From Actinomycetes bacterium (lineage in GTDB: Bacteria > Actinomycetota > Actinomycetes > Mycobacteriales > Micromonosporaceae), in the NCBI GenBank assembly GCA_021793335.1, contig JAJYSW010000043.1, positions 1-17,350 of the forward strand: a stretch of 17,350 bases of DNA. The letters run 5' to 3'. The translations under genes were made by a program, and so were the position numbers. The first letter of the stretch is position 1; every line of letters begins with the position of its first letter. Under the pieces are notes generated by a model, which had not been told where the DNA came from, made no database searches, and worked only from the letters and a program-made list of their open reading frames with translations. Of this stretch, positions 8,660-15,411 are shown piece after piece.

Positions 8660-8763
8660 AATGCCTCCAGTCTCATAGGGTCGAATCTGAAAGAAGTGTG
8701 TCACATCCCGGGAGTTCCCTCGGTGGATGCGGGCCGGGCATTCCGCTCGATTACGCTGGCGGC
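8660..8763. promoter_or_regulatory. Divergent promoter region pepN / DUF1015 gene, leaderless signal
   Basis: This 104-bp spacer separates two divergent starts. For the plus-strand gene, TACGCT (8752-8757) lies exactly 6 nt before GTG 8764, so a transcript starting 7 nt past the box would begin at the start codon (leaderless). No Shine-Dalgarno precedes that GTG, which supports this. A small palindrome TGTG-T-CACA is at 8697-8705. The pepN promoter is not clear; TATGAG near 8680 on the minus strand is a weak candidate. Confidence 0.5.
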
Positions 8764-9969
8764 GTGAGTGCAGCACACCCGATACCGCAGGCCTGGCTTT
8801 CCACAGGTCAGACCGCAGCGAAGAACTACGACGAGTTCCCCGACGAGACCGAGATCACTCGGATCATCGAGGCGAATCCGGCGAGCGTCCTCGGCGTAGA
8901 GATGCCCGCCCACACGCCGGAGGCGGTGAGCGCGGGATTGACCTTCGAACAGGCCCTTCCGGCCGCGGCCGAGCGTCTCGCGGCCCTGAAGGAGGCCGGG
9001 CGCTTCGCCTCCTTCGGCGACGTCGCCGTCGCCTACCGCATCTCCGGTGGAGAGGAACCGGTGGCGTACGGCGTGTTCTGCATGGTCGACACCGCCGAGA
9101 TCTCCTCGGCGGCCGACGAGCCGGGCAAGGTCATCCGCAACGAGGACGTCTTCATCGAGAAGGTCGAGCAGCGCAATGAGCTGAACCAGCGGCTACGGCA
9201 CCTCCTCAGCCCCGTCCTGCTGCTCCAGTCCGGCCGCGGCGACGAGCTCCACGCCGCCGTCGCCGAGGCCGTGGCCCAGGCGGGCGCGCCGGTCGCCTCC
9301 GATGTCGACGAGGCCGGGCGCACCCACGAGATCTGGGCGATCGGCGGCGAGGCCGGCATCGCGCTGACCGCTCTGGCCGGCGACGGCGACCTCATCGTCG
9401 CCGACGGCAACCACCGCTCCCTGGCCGCACAGGTCGGGGGACTGGACCGGTTCCTCGCGGTCGTGACCACCCCGCAGTCGGTCACCATCCGCCCCTACCA
9501 CCGGCTCGTGGCGGGTCTGCCGGGCTCGGCCTCGCAGCTGGTCGAGCAGATCGGCCAGATCGGCGCCGAGGTCACCGAGATCGACGGCCCGCCCCGGACT
9601 CCCGCCGAAGGCGGCTCCGTCGTCGTCTACGGCCAGGGCCGCACCTGGCGGATCGCCTTCGGGCCCGTCGAGGGCAGTGTCGTGGACCGGCTCGACCACA
9701 CCCGCGTCGAACAGGAGGTCTTCAGCGGCCTGCTCGGCTGGGACGCCGGTGACGAGCGCATCACCTACGTCGGCGGCGACTACCCGGCCTCGTGGCTGGC
9801 CGAACAGGTCGACGCCGGCAAGGCCGACCTGGCGATCCTCATCGCCCCGGTCACGGTCGAGGACTTCATCGACGTGAACCTCCAGCGGCTCAAAATGCCC
9901 CGCAAGTCGACCTGGTTCGTGCCGAAGGCCCGCGCCGGTCTCACCATCGCCGAGCTCCCGAAACAATAA
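8764..9969 (+). CDS. DUF1015 family protein
   Basis: Soluble protein of 401 residues. Early NYDEFPDETEITRIIEANPASVLGVEMP fits the N terminus of DUF1015 proteins, and LIVADGNHRSLAA matches their most conserved DG-(H/N)-HR motif; ENDVF-like text appears as RNEDVFIEKVEQRNEL. The DGxHR motif is also found in the ParB/SerK-like superfamily, where it helps bind nucleotide, so a kinase-like activity is conceivable; this is inference. The start is GTG 8764, placed 6 nt after a -10-like TACGCT with no ribosome site, hence probably leaderless; longer frames to 8650 overlap pepN. It ends 13 bp before rpiB, with which it surely forms an operon. The cellular function is unknown; context hints at sugar-phosphate metabolism. 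Confidence 0.85.
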   Translation: MSAAHPIPQAWLSTGQTAAKNYDEFPDETEITRIIEANPASVLGVEMPAHTPEAVSAGLTFEQALPAAAERLAALKEAGRFASFGDVAVAYRISGGEEPVAYGVFCMVDTAEISSAADEPGKVIRNEDVFIEKVEQRNELNQRLRHLLSPVLLLQSGRGDELHAAVAEAVAQAGAPVASDVDEAGRTHEIWAIGGEAGIALTALAGDGDLIVADGNHRSLAAQVGGLDRFLAVVTTPQSVTIRPYHRLVAGLPGSASQLVEQIGQIGAEVTEIDGPPRTPAEGGSVVVYGQGRTWRIAFGPVEGSVVDRLDHTRVEQEVFSGLLGWDAGDERITYVGGDYPASWLAEQVDAGKADLAILIAPVTVEDFIDVNLQRLKMPRKSTWFVPKARAGLTIAELPKQ

Positions 9970-9982
9970 GGCAGGTACATCC

Positions 9983-10450
9983 GTGCGCATCTATCTCGGT
10001 TCGGACCACGCCGGTCTGGAACTCAAGGACCACCTGGTGAAGCACCTCAAAGGCCGCGGCCACGAGGTCGTCGACGTGGGCCCGTTCGAGTACGACGCTG
10101 AGGACGACTACCCGCCGTACTGCCTGAACGCCGCCGCCAAGGTCGTGGCCGACCCGGGCAGCCTCGGCGTGGTCGTCGGCGGCTCGGGCAACGGCGAGCA
10201 GATCGCGGCGAACAAGGTCGCCGGTTGCCGCGCCGCTCTGGCCTGGAGCGTCGAGACGGCCAGGCTCGGTCGTCAGCACAACGACGCGAACGTGATCGCC
10301 ATCGGCGGCCGGATGCACAGCCTGGAGGAGGCCACGAGTTTCGTCGACGCATTCGTCGAAGAGGCGTTCTCGGGCGCGGAGCGCCACAGTCGGCGCATCG
10401 GCCAGCTCGCCGAGTACGAGCGGACCCGCGAGCTCCCCGATCTGCCCTGA
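9983..10450 (+). CDS. rpiB: Ribose-5-phosphate isomerase B
   Basis: Interconverts ribulose 5-phosphate and ribose 5-phosphate in the pentose phosphate pathway. The 155-residue sequence is the actinobacterial type: MRIYLGSDHAGLELK, YDAEDDYPPYC, then VVVGGSGNGEQIAANKVAG and ALAWSVETARLGRQHNDANV, ending LAEYERTREL. Ser68 in GGSGNG stands where the E. coli enzyme has its catalytic Cys, as in M. tuberculosis RpiB, where a neighbouring Glu (here Glu72) is thought to act as the base. His99 (RQHND) is the expected ring-opening residue. The start is GTG 9983, 13 bp after the DUF1015 stop, with only a weak AAGG/CAGG site, consistent with operon translation. A hairpin terminator follows. Confidence 0.96.
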   Translation: MRIYLGSDHAGLELKDHLVKHLKGRGHEVVDVGPFEYDAEDDYPPYCLNAAAKVVADPGSLGVVVGGSGNGEQIAANKVAGCRAALAWSVETARLGRQHNDANVIAIGGRMHSLEEATSFVDAFVEEAFSGAERHSRRIGQLAEYERTRELPDLP

Positions 10451-10463
10451 ACAGCGAGGCGAA

Positions 10464-10499
10464 GGCACGGGACCGGGTGAGACCGCCCGGTCCCGTGCC
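10464..10499 (+). terminator. Terminator hairpin after rpiB
   Basis: Arms GGCACGGGACCGGG (10464-10477) and CCCGGTCCCGTGCC (10486-10499) pair perfectly over 14 bp with an 8-nt loop. It starts 13 bp after the rpiB stop codon and is followed by AT-richer DNA rather than a clean T-tract. Confidence 0.85.
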
Positions 10500-10557
10500 G
10501 TGCAGAACGATTCGTGAATTCGATCGTTGCATTATGGAGTTATTGGACACGTGTTGG

Positions 10558-10563
10558 TAGCGT
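10558..10563 (+). promoter_or_regulatory. -10 box of a probable leaderless gene
   Basis: TAGCGT lies exactly 6 nt (cgacac) before ATG 10570, and no Shine-Dalgarno precedes that ATG. This places transcription start at the start codon. The upstream 10520-10550 stretch is AT-rich for this genome, but a consensus -35 at 17-18 bp is lacking. Confidence 0.5.
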
Positions 10564-10569
10564 CGACAC

Positions 10570-11025
10570 ATGTCTAAGGGATTTCGTGCACTACTTCACA
10601 CCTTCCAGGTGCTCTGCCTTCTGGGAGCACTGCTGTTCATGGTCTTCATCCTCTTGATGACCTATTTCGATTTCGGCGGTACCGAACAAGAAAAAGCTTT
10701 CGTGGCACCCTTGGCCATGGGCCTGGGCATCCTCAGCATCGCCTTCTCTCCCGCGTTGTGGTCGTTGCACCGCGGCGGCGAGAACGCGGGCACGGCGATG
10801 GGCGGCCATGGACGCGTCGGCGAGCAGCCGCCGGTCGCCGCCCCGCGGCCGCCGCATCCCGGGGCTCCCGGCGGTTTCGAACCGCTCAACGCCGAGCATG
10901 CCCCCGCGCCGCCCTCCAGCTCCTACAGTCAGCCCTCGGGCCCGAACTTCGGCGCCCAGCCCTCGGGAGGCATGCCGCCGACCTCGCCGCCGCAGGGCGA
11001 CTCCCCTTGGGGCGGCCCCCGCTGA
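10570..11025 (+). CDS. Hypothetical two-helix membrane protein with Pro/Gly-rich tail
   Basis: I do not recognise a family for this 151-residue protein. Two hydrophobic segments (about 11-33, with LCLLGALLFMVFILLMTYF, and about 43-65) predict a membrane hairpin. The remaining about 85 residues are low-complexity, rich in Pro, Gly, Ser and Ala, probably disordered and cytoplasmic. ATG 10570 is preceded 6 nt earlier by TAGCGT and has no ribosome site, so it is likely leaderless. It is a stand-alone gene between the rpiB terminator and the kinase-like gene, both on the same strand. A bulged stem-loop at 11099-11143 may end its transcript. Such proline-rich tails are common in small actinobacterial membrane proteins and carry little functional information. 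Confidence 0.75.
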   Translation: MSKGFRALLHTFQVLCLLGALLFMVFILLMTYFDFGGTEQEKAFVAPLAMGLGILSIAFSPALWSLHRGGENAGTAMGGHGRVGEQPPVAAPRPPHPGAPGGFEPLNAEHAPAPPSSSYSQPSGPNFGAQPSGGMPPTSPPQGDSPWGGPR

Positions 11026-11098
11026 CACCCCACGGGCCGGGCCGGCGCGGACGGTCGCTCCCGCCTCCGCCGCGCCTGGTCGCGAACGCGGGAACGCC

Positions 11099-11143
11099 GC
11101 ATCGCCGCGAAGGCATGCGGCAACACGCCTTGCCTTCGGATGC
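11099..11143 (+). terminator. Bulged stem-loop, possible terminator of the two-helix protein gene
   Basis: CGAAGGCA (11108-11115) pairs with TGCCTTCG (11131-11138), and the stem continues past a 4-nt bulge (GCCG, 11104-11107) with GCATC (11099-11103) against GATGC (11139-11143). The apical loop is 15 nt. It lies 73 bp after the stop codon and before the next promoter-like box, so a terminator role is plausible but unproven. Confidence 0.4.
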
Positions 11144-11224
11144 AATGGGAAAGGCGGCCGACTGCCCGTTGAGACCGTGGGAACAGCGACCCCTCCGCCG
11201 TCTGCGCGAGTGAGGTCCAGGCGT

Positions 11225-11230
11225 TACGCT
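11225..11230 (+). promoter_or_regulatory. -10 box for the kinase-like gene
   Basis: TACGCT, within the same 9-mer TTACGCTGG that precedes the DUF1015 gene (8751-8759). Here the start codon (ATG 11269) is further away and has a Shine-Dalgarno GAAGGA (11253-11258), so the predicted transcript has a leader of about 30 nt. Confidence 0.4.
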
Positions 11231-11268
11231 GGTGCCACAGCAACCCATTCGTGAAGGAACCGCGATCA

Positions 11269-12930
11269 ATGACGAACGCCACCGTTGACCTCGTCTGCGG
11301 CCCGGCCGACCCCCTCCCGGGATCAGAGCAGAGCTACCGGCTCACCGGCATGCTCGGCTCCGGCGGCCAAGCCGATGTCTACCAGGCCGTGCGCATGTCC
11401 GCGGGGATCTCCTCCACGCCGCTGACCGTCAAGGTCTTCCGCCTCAACCCCGGCGAATCGCGTGAGCAGCAGTATCGTTCCTGGGACAAGGGCGATGCGG
11501 TCCTGATGGACCTCCACAGCCGCAACGTCGGGTCGATCTGCCGACGCATCGACGCCTTCTACGGCCGCATGCCGCACCACCCGAGCCACCCGGCCACCGG
11601 CGAGCCCGTCCCGTTCCAGGTCCTCGAATACCTCCCCGGGCACGATCTGCGCCAACTGTTGGCCCAGCGTCTCGGCCGCGTCGACGCCGCCCGCACCCTC
11701 CAGTCGGTGGTCAACGTCATGCTCGCCATGCATCACCCGCCGCAGGGAGCGCACCCGGTGCTGCACATGGACCTCAAACCCGCGAACGTCATCATCGGTC
11801 CGGACGGCTCCGCCAAGGTCATCGACTTCACCGGCGCCCGCTACTTCACTCCGGCGCACCTGACCACGATCGCCTATACCCGAGAGACCGCCGGGCCCGA
11901 AGCGCACGAGGGTCGCGTGGGCCCCGCCTACGACGTCCACGGCTTCGGCTCGATCGCGTTCTACCTGGTCACCGGCGCCAGCGCCCGTACCGACTCGCCC
12001 GGCCACGAGCAGTCGGTGCCGTGGGCGCGGCTGCGCACCCACCCCGTCCTCGAAGCCAACCCGCGCCTGCGCGAGCTGCTCACCGCACCGCTGGACGACA
12101 ATCCTGACAACCGGCCCCGCACCGACGAGCTCTCGCGCTGGATCACCGAATTGGCCACCGTCGTCGGCCAGTCCAACGTGCCCGACCTCGGTGTCGACTG
12201 GGGCGCTCCCGGTGGGCAGCACGTGAACGCCACCGCCGCCACCCGGGTCCTCGGCGGCAGGCTCAACCCGCCCGCCCCGCCTGCGCAGGCTGCGCCGTTC
12301 GCACCGCCCCCGGCCGCGGCGGCCGACACCAGGATCATGGAATCGGGCATGGACGTCGTCAACGAGCGTTCTTCGGCCCAGCCGATCGCCGGCCGCGTCC
12401 GCGTCCCCGACCAGGGCAGCGGTGACTACGTGCACGGCCGGTCCGGCCACGGCGAGGCGCCGCCGCACCTGCGGCCGGCCGGCGACCCGCCCGTGGGGCA
12501 CGACGGCGACCGTCGCCGCCGCCGCATCGACCGCGACGACCACGATTACGACCGCGACGAGGCGCACCCGCTCCTCGGCCCGCCCGGCAGCCTCTCCAAG
12601 GGGCTCGAACTCAGCGTCATCGGCGGACTGTTCTCACTGATCATGTGGTTGCTGTGGTCCGTTCAGGAAGGCATGGACAACCTGCGGAACCAGGTCGTCG
12701 GCTACCTCCTGGTGCTGGCCGTCGCAGTGGGCCTGTTCTTCCTCGTCCGAGTCCTCGGCGGCATGTTCTGGGGCCGCATGCTCGGCGCCAGAAGACGCAC
12801 CGCCAGACTCACGCACCTGGTGACCGGCGTGTTCCTGTTCATCGTCGGCCTGAGCTACCTCGACCAGTTGACATGGGACTGGCTCGACTTCGACTTCAAC
12901 CTCTTCGATTGGTTCACCGACCTCTTCTGA
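11269..12930 (+). CDS. Serine/threonine kinase-like protein with three C-terminal membrane helices
   Basis: Protein of 553 residues. Residues about 23-295 form a eukaryotic-type kinase fold: glycine loop GMLGSGGQADVYQA (28-40), Lys55 in LTVKVF, catalytic loop HMDLKPANVII (166-176), DFTGAR (186-191), GPE (209-211) and DVHGFGSIAFYLVTG. Two motifs are altered: HRD is HMD, and DFG is DFT. Asp168, Lys170, Asn173 and Asp186 remain, so activity is possible. The canonical helix-C Glu is not obvious. A long Pro/Ala/His/Arg-rich linker (about 310-440) leads to hydrophobic helices at about 444-464, 477-497 and 513-530 and an acidic/aromatic end (DWLDFDFNLFDWF). The start is ATG 11269 after GAAGGA; GTG 11251 lies at that ribosome site. 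Substrate unknown. Confidence 0.85.
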   Translation: MTNATVDLVCGPADPLPGSEQSYRLTGMLGSGGQADVYQAVRMSAGISSTPLTVKVFRLNPGESREQQYRSWDKGDAVLMDLHSRNVGSICRRIDAFYGRMPHHPSHPATGEPVPFQVLEYLPGHDLRQLLAQRLGRVDAARTLQSVVNVMLAMHHPPQGAHPVLHMDLKPANVIIGPDGSAKVIDFTGARYFTPAHLTTIAYTRETAGPEAHEGRVGPAYDVHGFGSIAFYLVTGASARTDSPGHEQSVPWARLRTHPVLEANPRLRELLTAPLDDNPDNRPRTDELSRWITELATVVGQSNVPDLGVDWGAPGGQHVNATAATRVLGGRLNPPAPPAQAAPFAPPPAAAADTRIMESGMDVVNERSSAQPIAGRVRVPDQGSGDYVHGRSGHGEAPPHLRPAGDPPVGHDGDRRRRRIDRDDHDYDRDEAHPLLGPPGSLSKGLELSVIGGLFSLIMWLLWSVQEGMDNLRNQVVGYLLVLAVAVGLFFLVRVLGGMFWGRMLGARRRTARLTHLVTGVFLFIVGLSYLDQLTWDWLDFDFNLFDWFTDLF

Positions 12931-12985
12931 TGAGGCGCGCCCCGCTCGGCCCGAACGTCGGCCGCCGAGACGAGGGGCCGCATGG

Positions 12986-12991
12986 CAGGGT
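12986..12991 (+). promoter_or_regulatory. Possible -10 box for pyrE
   Basis: CAGGGT lies exactly 6 nt (ggaccc) before ATG 12998. It differs from the TAnnnT consensus only in its first base, and the spacing equals that of two other probable leaderless genes here. Alternatively the AGGGTGG stretch is a poor Shine-Dalgarno, with pyrE transcribed through from the kinase-like gene 67 bp upstream. Confidence 0.3.
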
Positions 12992-12997
12992 GGACCC

Positions 12998-13528
12998 ATG
13001 AGCACGGATACCTCACTCGCCCACGACATCTACCGCCGTTCGCACCTGACCGGCGAATTCACCCTCCGGTCGGGGGTGGTCGCGACCGAGTACTTCGACA
13101 AGTACCTGTTCGAGTCCGACCCGGTCATGCTGCGGCGCATCGCCGAGGCCCTGGCGCCCCTCGTCCCCGCACACGGGGTCGACGCCCTCGCGGGGCTGGA
13201 GACCGGCGGCATCCCGCTGGCAGTCATGCTCTCGCAGGTGACCGGTGTGCCCGTGCTGTTCGTGCGCAAGGAGGCCAAGACCTACGGCACATGCCGCCTC
13301 GCCGAAGGCGGCGAGGTCGAGGGGCGGCGCCTGTTCATCGTCGAAGACGTCGTCACCTCCGGTGGCGCGGTGCTGGACGCGGTCACCGAGCTGCGGCGTC
13401 GCGGAGCGACGATCGAGCAGGCCGTGTGCGTCATCGACCGAGAATCGGGCGGCGTGGAGAACCTCGCCGACAACGGCGTTGCATTGCAGGCGCTGTTCAC
13501 GATGAGCGAGCTCAAGGCCGCCGCCTGA
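12998..13528 (+). CDS. pyrE: Orotate phosphoribosyltransferase
   Basis: Catalyses orotate + PRPP to orotidine 5'-phosphate in UMP synthesis. The 176-residue protein shows the type I PRTase fold: the N-terminal hood HLTGEFTLRSGVVATEYFDKYLF, the LAGLETGGIPLAVMLS loop, VLFVRKEAKTYGT with the catalytic-loop Lys residues (about 91 and 94), and the PRPP-binding motif LFIVEDVVTSGGAV (112-125). Length is slightly below the usual about 180-215. ATG 12998 is the only sensible start. It stands alone, away from other pyrimidine genes: 67 bp behind the kinase-like gene and convergent with the PASTA kinase gene, leaving a gap of only 21 bp and no clear terminator. A salvage or specialised PRTase is a less likely alternative. 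Confidence 0.9.
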   Translation: MSTDTSLAHDIYRRSHLTGEFTLRSGVVATEYFDKYLFESDPVMLRRIAEALAPLVPAHGVDALAGLETGGIPLAVMLSQVTGVPVLFVRKEAKTYGTCRLAEGGEVEGRRLFIVEDVVTSGGAVLDAVTELRRRGATIEQAVCVIDRESGGVENLADNGVALQALFTMSELKAAA

Positions 13529-13549
13529 GCGGGTGTTGCGGGGCTCGCG

Positions 13550-15352
13550 TCAGCGGGCCCACAGCCAGATCTCCGAGCCTTTCGGGATCTCCTCGCCAGC
13601 GTCCTTCGACTGGTCGAAGACCGTCCCGGTGAACCAGATCTGTCCGATCTTGACCTTGAACCCCAGTTCTTCGAGCAGGGCCCTGGCGTCGTCGACCTTC
13701 ATCCCGACCACATCGGGGACCTCGACCGGTTCAGGGCCCTCGCTGATGACCAGGTCCACCTCGTCCTCGGGCGCGGCCGCCGCACCCGCCGCGGGGGAGT
13801 GCTCGATGACCGCGCCCTCCGGAATGGTGTCGCTGTGGCGCTCGCTCACGTCGCCGACGTCGAGCCCTTCGGCTTCGAGCGTCTCCTCGGCCTGGTCCTC
13901 GCCCATCCCGACCAGGTCCGGCACCGTCAGCGGCGGCGGCCCCTCGGAGACGATCACGGTGATCGCCGCACCGGCCTTGACCTCCCGACCGCCGGGCGGC
14001 GAGGTGGCGACGACCTCGCCTTCGCCGTACTCGGTGCTGTACTCGCGTTTCACGGTCACCTCGGCGCGGAACTCGTCGAGCGCCTCCAACGCCTCGGCCT
14101 CGCTCATGCCGGCCAGATCGGGGATCTCGTACCGCTCGGGCCCCAGCGACAGCGTCACCGTGATGGTCCCGCCCGAACGGATGCGTTCGCCCACGCCGGG
14201 TTCCTGCGCGAGCACCTGGTCCTTCGGCACGCTCTCGCTGTGGGCGCCGTCGTCGAACTCGATCACGAAGCCGTGCTCGGCGGCGAAATCGGCCACCGAC
14301 GCGGCGTCCTGGTCCAGCAGCGAGGGCGTCGAGGTATAGCGGCCGACGCCGACCCACCATGCGGTCAGCGCCACGGCGGCCAGCATCGCGACGATGGCCG
14401 CGAGCGTGACCAGGGCCTTCCATGACCGCCGGGTCGGGGGGCTGGGTACGAGCATCGTGGTCCGCACGGCCCGGGTCGGGCGCGGCGGCTGCCCGGCGGC
14501 GGTGGGCACCGGCCGGGCGTCGACGGCGTGCAGCCGCCGCGCGAAAGCCCCCGCGTCCACGGGCCGCGCGGCCGGATCGCGGCTCGCCGCGATCATCACC
14601 AGTTGTGCCAGCCCCTCGGAGACGTCGTGCGCGATGCCCCTCGGGGAGGGAATGTCCTCGGTGAGGTGCCGTTGGGCGACTTCACCCGGGTCCGGCCCGT
14701 CGAACGGCACCTCACCGGTCAGCAGCTCATAGAGCAGGATCGCGGTCGAGTACACGTCGCTGGCGGTGCTCGCCGGCCGTCCGCCGACCAGTTCGGGCGC
14801 GACGTACGCGGCGGTGGCCAGCAGCGGGCCGCCCCGCCGGCTCTCGGCGTGGACGGCTTCGGCGAGACCGAAGTCGACGACCTTGACTCGGTCGCCCCGG
14901 CCGCCGTTCTTGAGCAGGATGTTCTCAGGTTTGATGTCACGGTGGACGAGCCCGGCGTCGTGGGCGGCCTGGAGGCCGTCGAGGATCTGGCCGCACAGCT
15001 CCACGGCCTCCTCGATGCGCAGGCGCCGTCGGCGGTTGAGCAGGTCGCGCAGCGTGGTGCCCGGGACGTACTCCATGACGACGTAGGGCAGCCCCTCATG
15101 GACGCCCTCGTCGAAGACGGCGACGATGTTCGGGTGCGAGAGGCGGGCGATGGTGCGCGCCTCGTGGGCGAAGGCGTCGAGGTCGAAACGGCCGACTTCG
15201 GAGGCGGTGATCATCTTCACGGCGACGGCGCGGTCGAGGCGCTGGTCGTGCGCCTCGTAGACCGAGGCCATGCCGCCGTTCGCGATCAGCCGCTGGAGCC
15301 GGTACCGCCCGTCGACGAGCGCTCCGGTGAGGTCTCCAGTAGTCGTCGTCAA
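13550..15352 (-). CDS. PASTA-domain serine/threonine kinase, PknL-like
   Basis: Single-pass membrane receptor kinase of 600 residues. Cytoplasmic kinase domain (about 17-278): IANGGMASVYEA glycine loop, Lys46 (VAVKM), Glu64, HRDIKPEN (137-144), DFGLAEA (160-166), APE (185-187). All catalytic residues are present; the first Gly of the loop is replaced by Ala24, as in mycobacterial PknL (I-A-S-G-G). A Pro/Arg linker precedes one membrane helix (312-334). Four extracellular PASTA repeats follow (about 343-404, 408-471, 475-540, 542-600); the first lacks the usual V-P-D-L start. PASTA domains bind peptidoglycan fragments, so it probably links wall state to growth. The start is TTG 15352 after AAAGGG. 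It lies 59 bp after the HelR-like gene on the same strand. Confidence 0.94.
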   Translation of the reverse strand: MTTTTGDLTGALVDGRYRLQRLIANGGMASVYEAHDQRLDRAVAVKMITASEVGRFDLDAFAHEARTIARLSHPNIVAVFDEGVHEGLPYVVMEYVPGTTLRDLLNRRRRLRIEEAVELCGQILDGLQAAHDAGLVHRDIKPENILLKNGGRGDRVKVVDFGLAEAVHAESRRGGPLLATAAYVAPELVGGRPASTASDVYSTAILLYELLTGEVPFDGPDPGEVAQRHLTEDIPSPRGIAHDVSEGLAQLVMIAASRDPAARPVDAGAFARRLHAVDARPVPTAAGQPPRPTRAVRTTMLVPSPPTRRSWKALVTLAAIVAMLAAVALTAWWVGVGRYTSTPSLLDQDAASVADFAAEHGFVIEFDDGAHSESVPKDQVLAQEPGVGERIRSGGTITVTLSLGPERYEIPDLAGMSEAEALEALDEFRAEVTVKREYSTEYGEGEVVATSPPGGREVKAGAAITVIVSEGPPPLTVPDLVGMGEDQAEETLEAEGLDVGDVSERHSDTIPEGAVIEHSPAAGAAAAPEDEVDLVISEGPEPVEVPDVVGMKVDDARALLEELGFKVKIGQIWFTGTVFDQSKDAGEEIPKGSEIWLWAR

Positions 15353-15411
15353 CCCGCGCCCTTTCGCTTCGGTCCGGCCGTGATCATCAGTGTATGAGGT
15401 GGAAGCGACTC

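Noticed and set aside
11251..11268. GTG 11251 as start of the kinase-like gene
   Set aside because: It sits at the Shine-Dalgarno GAAGGA that serves ATG 11269 and has no ribosome site of its own.
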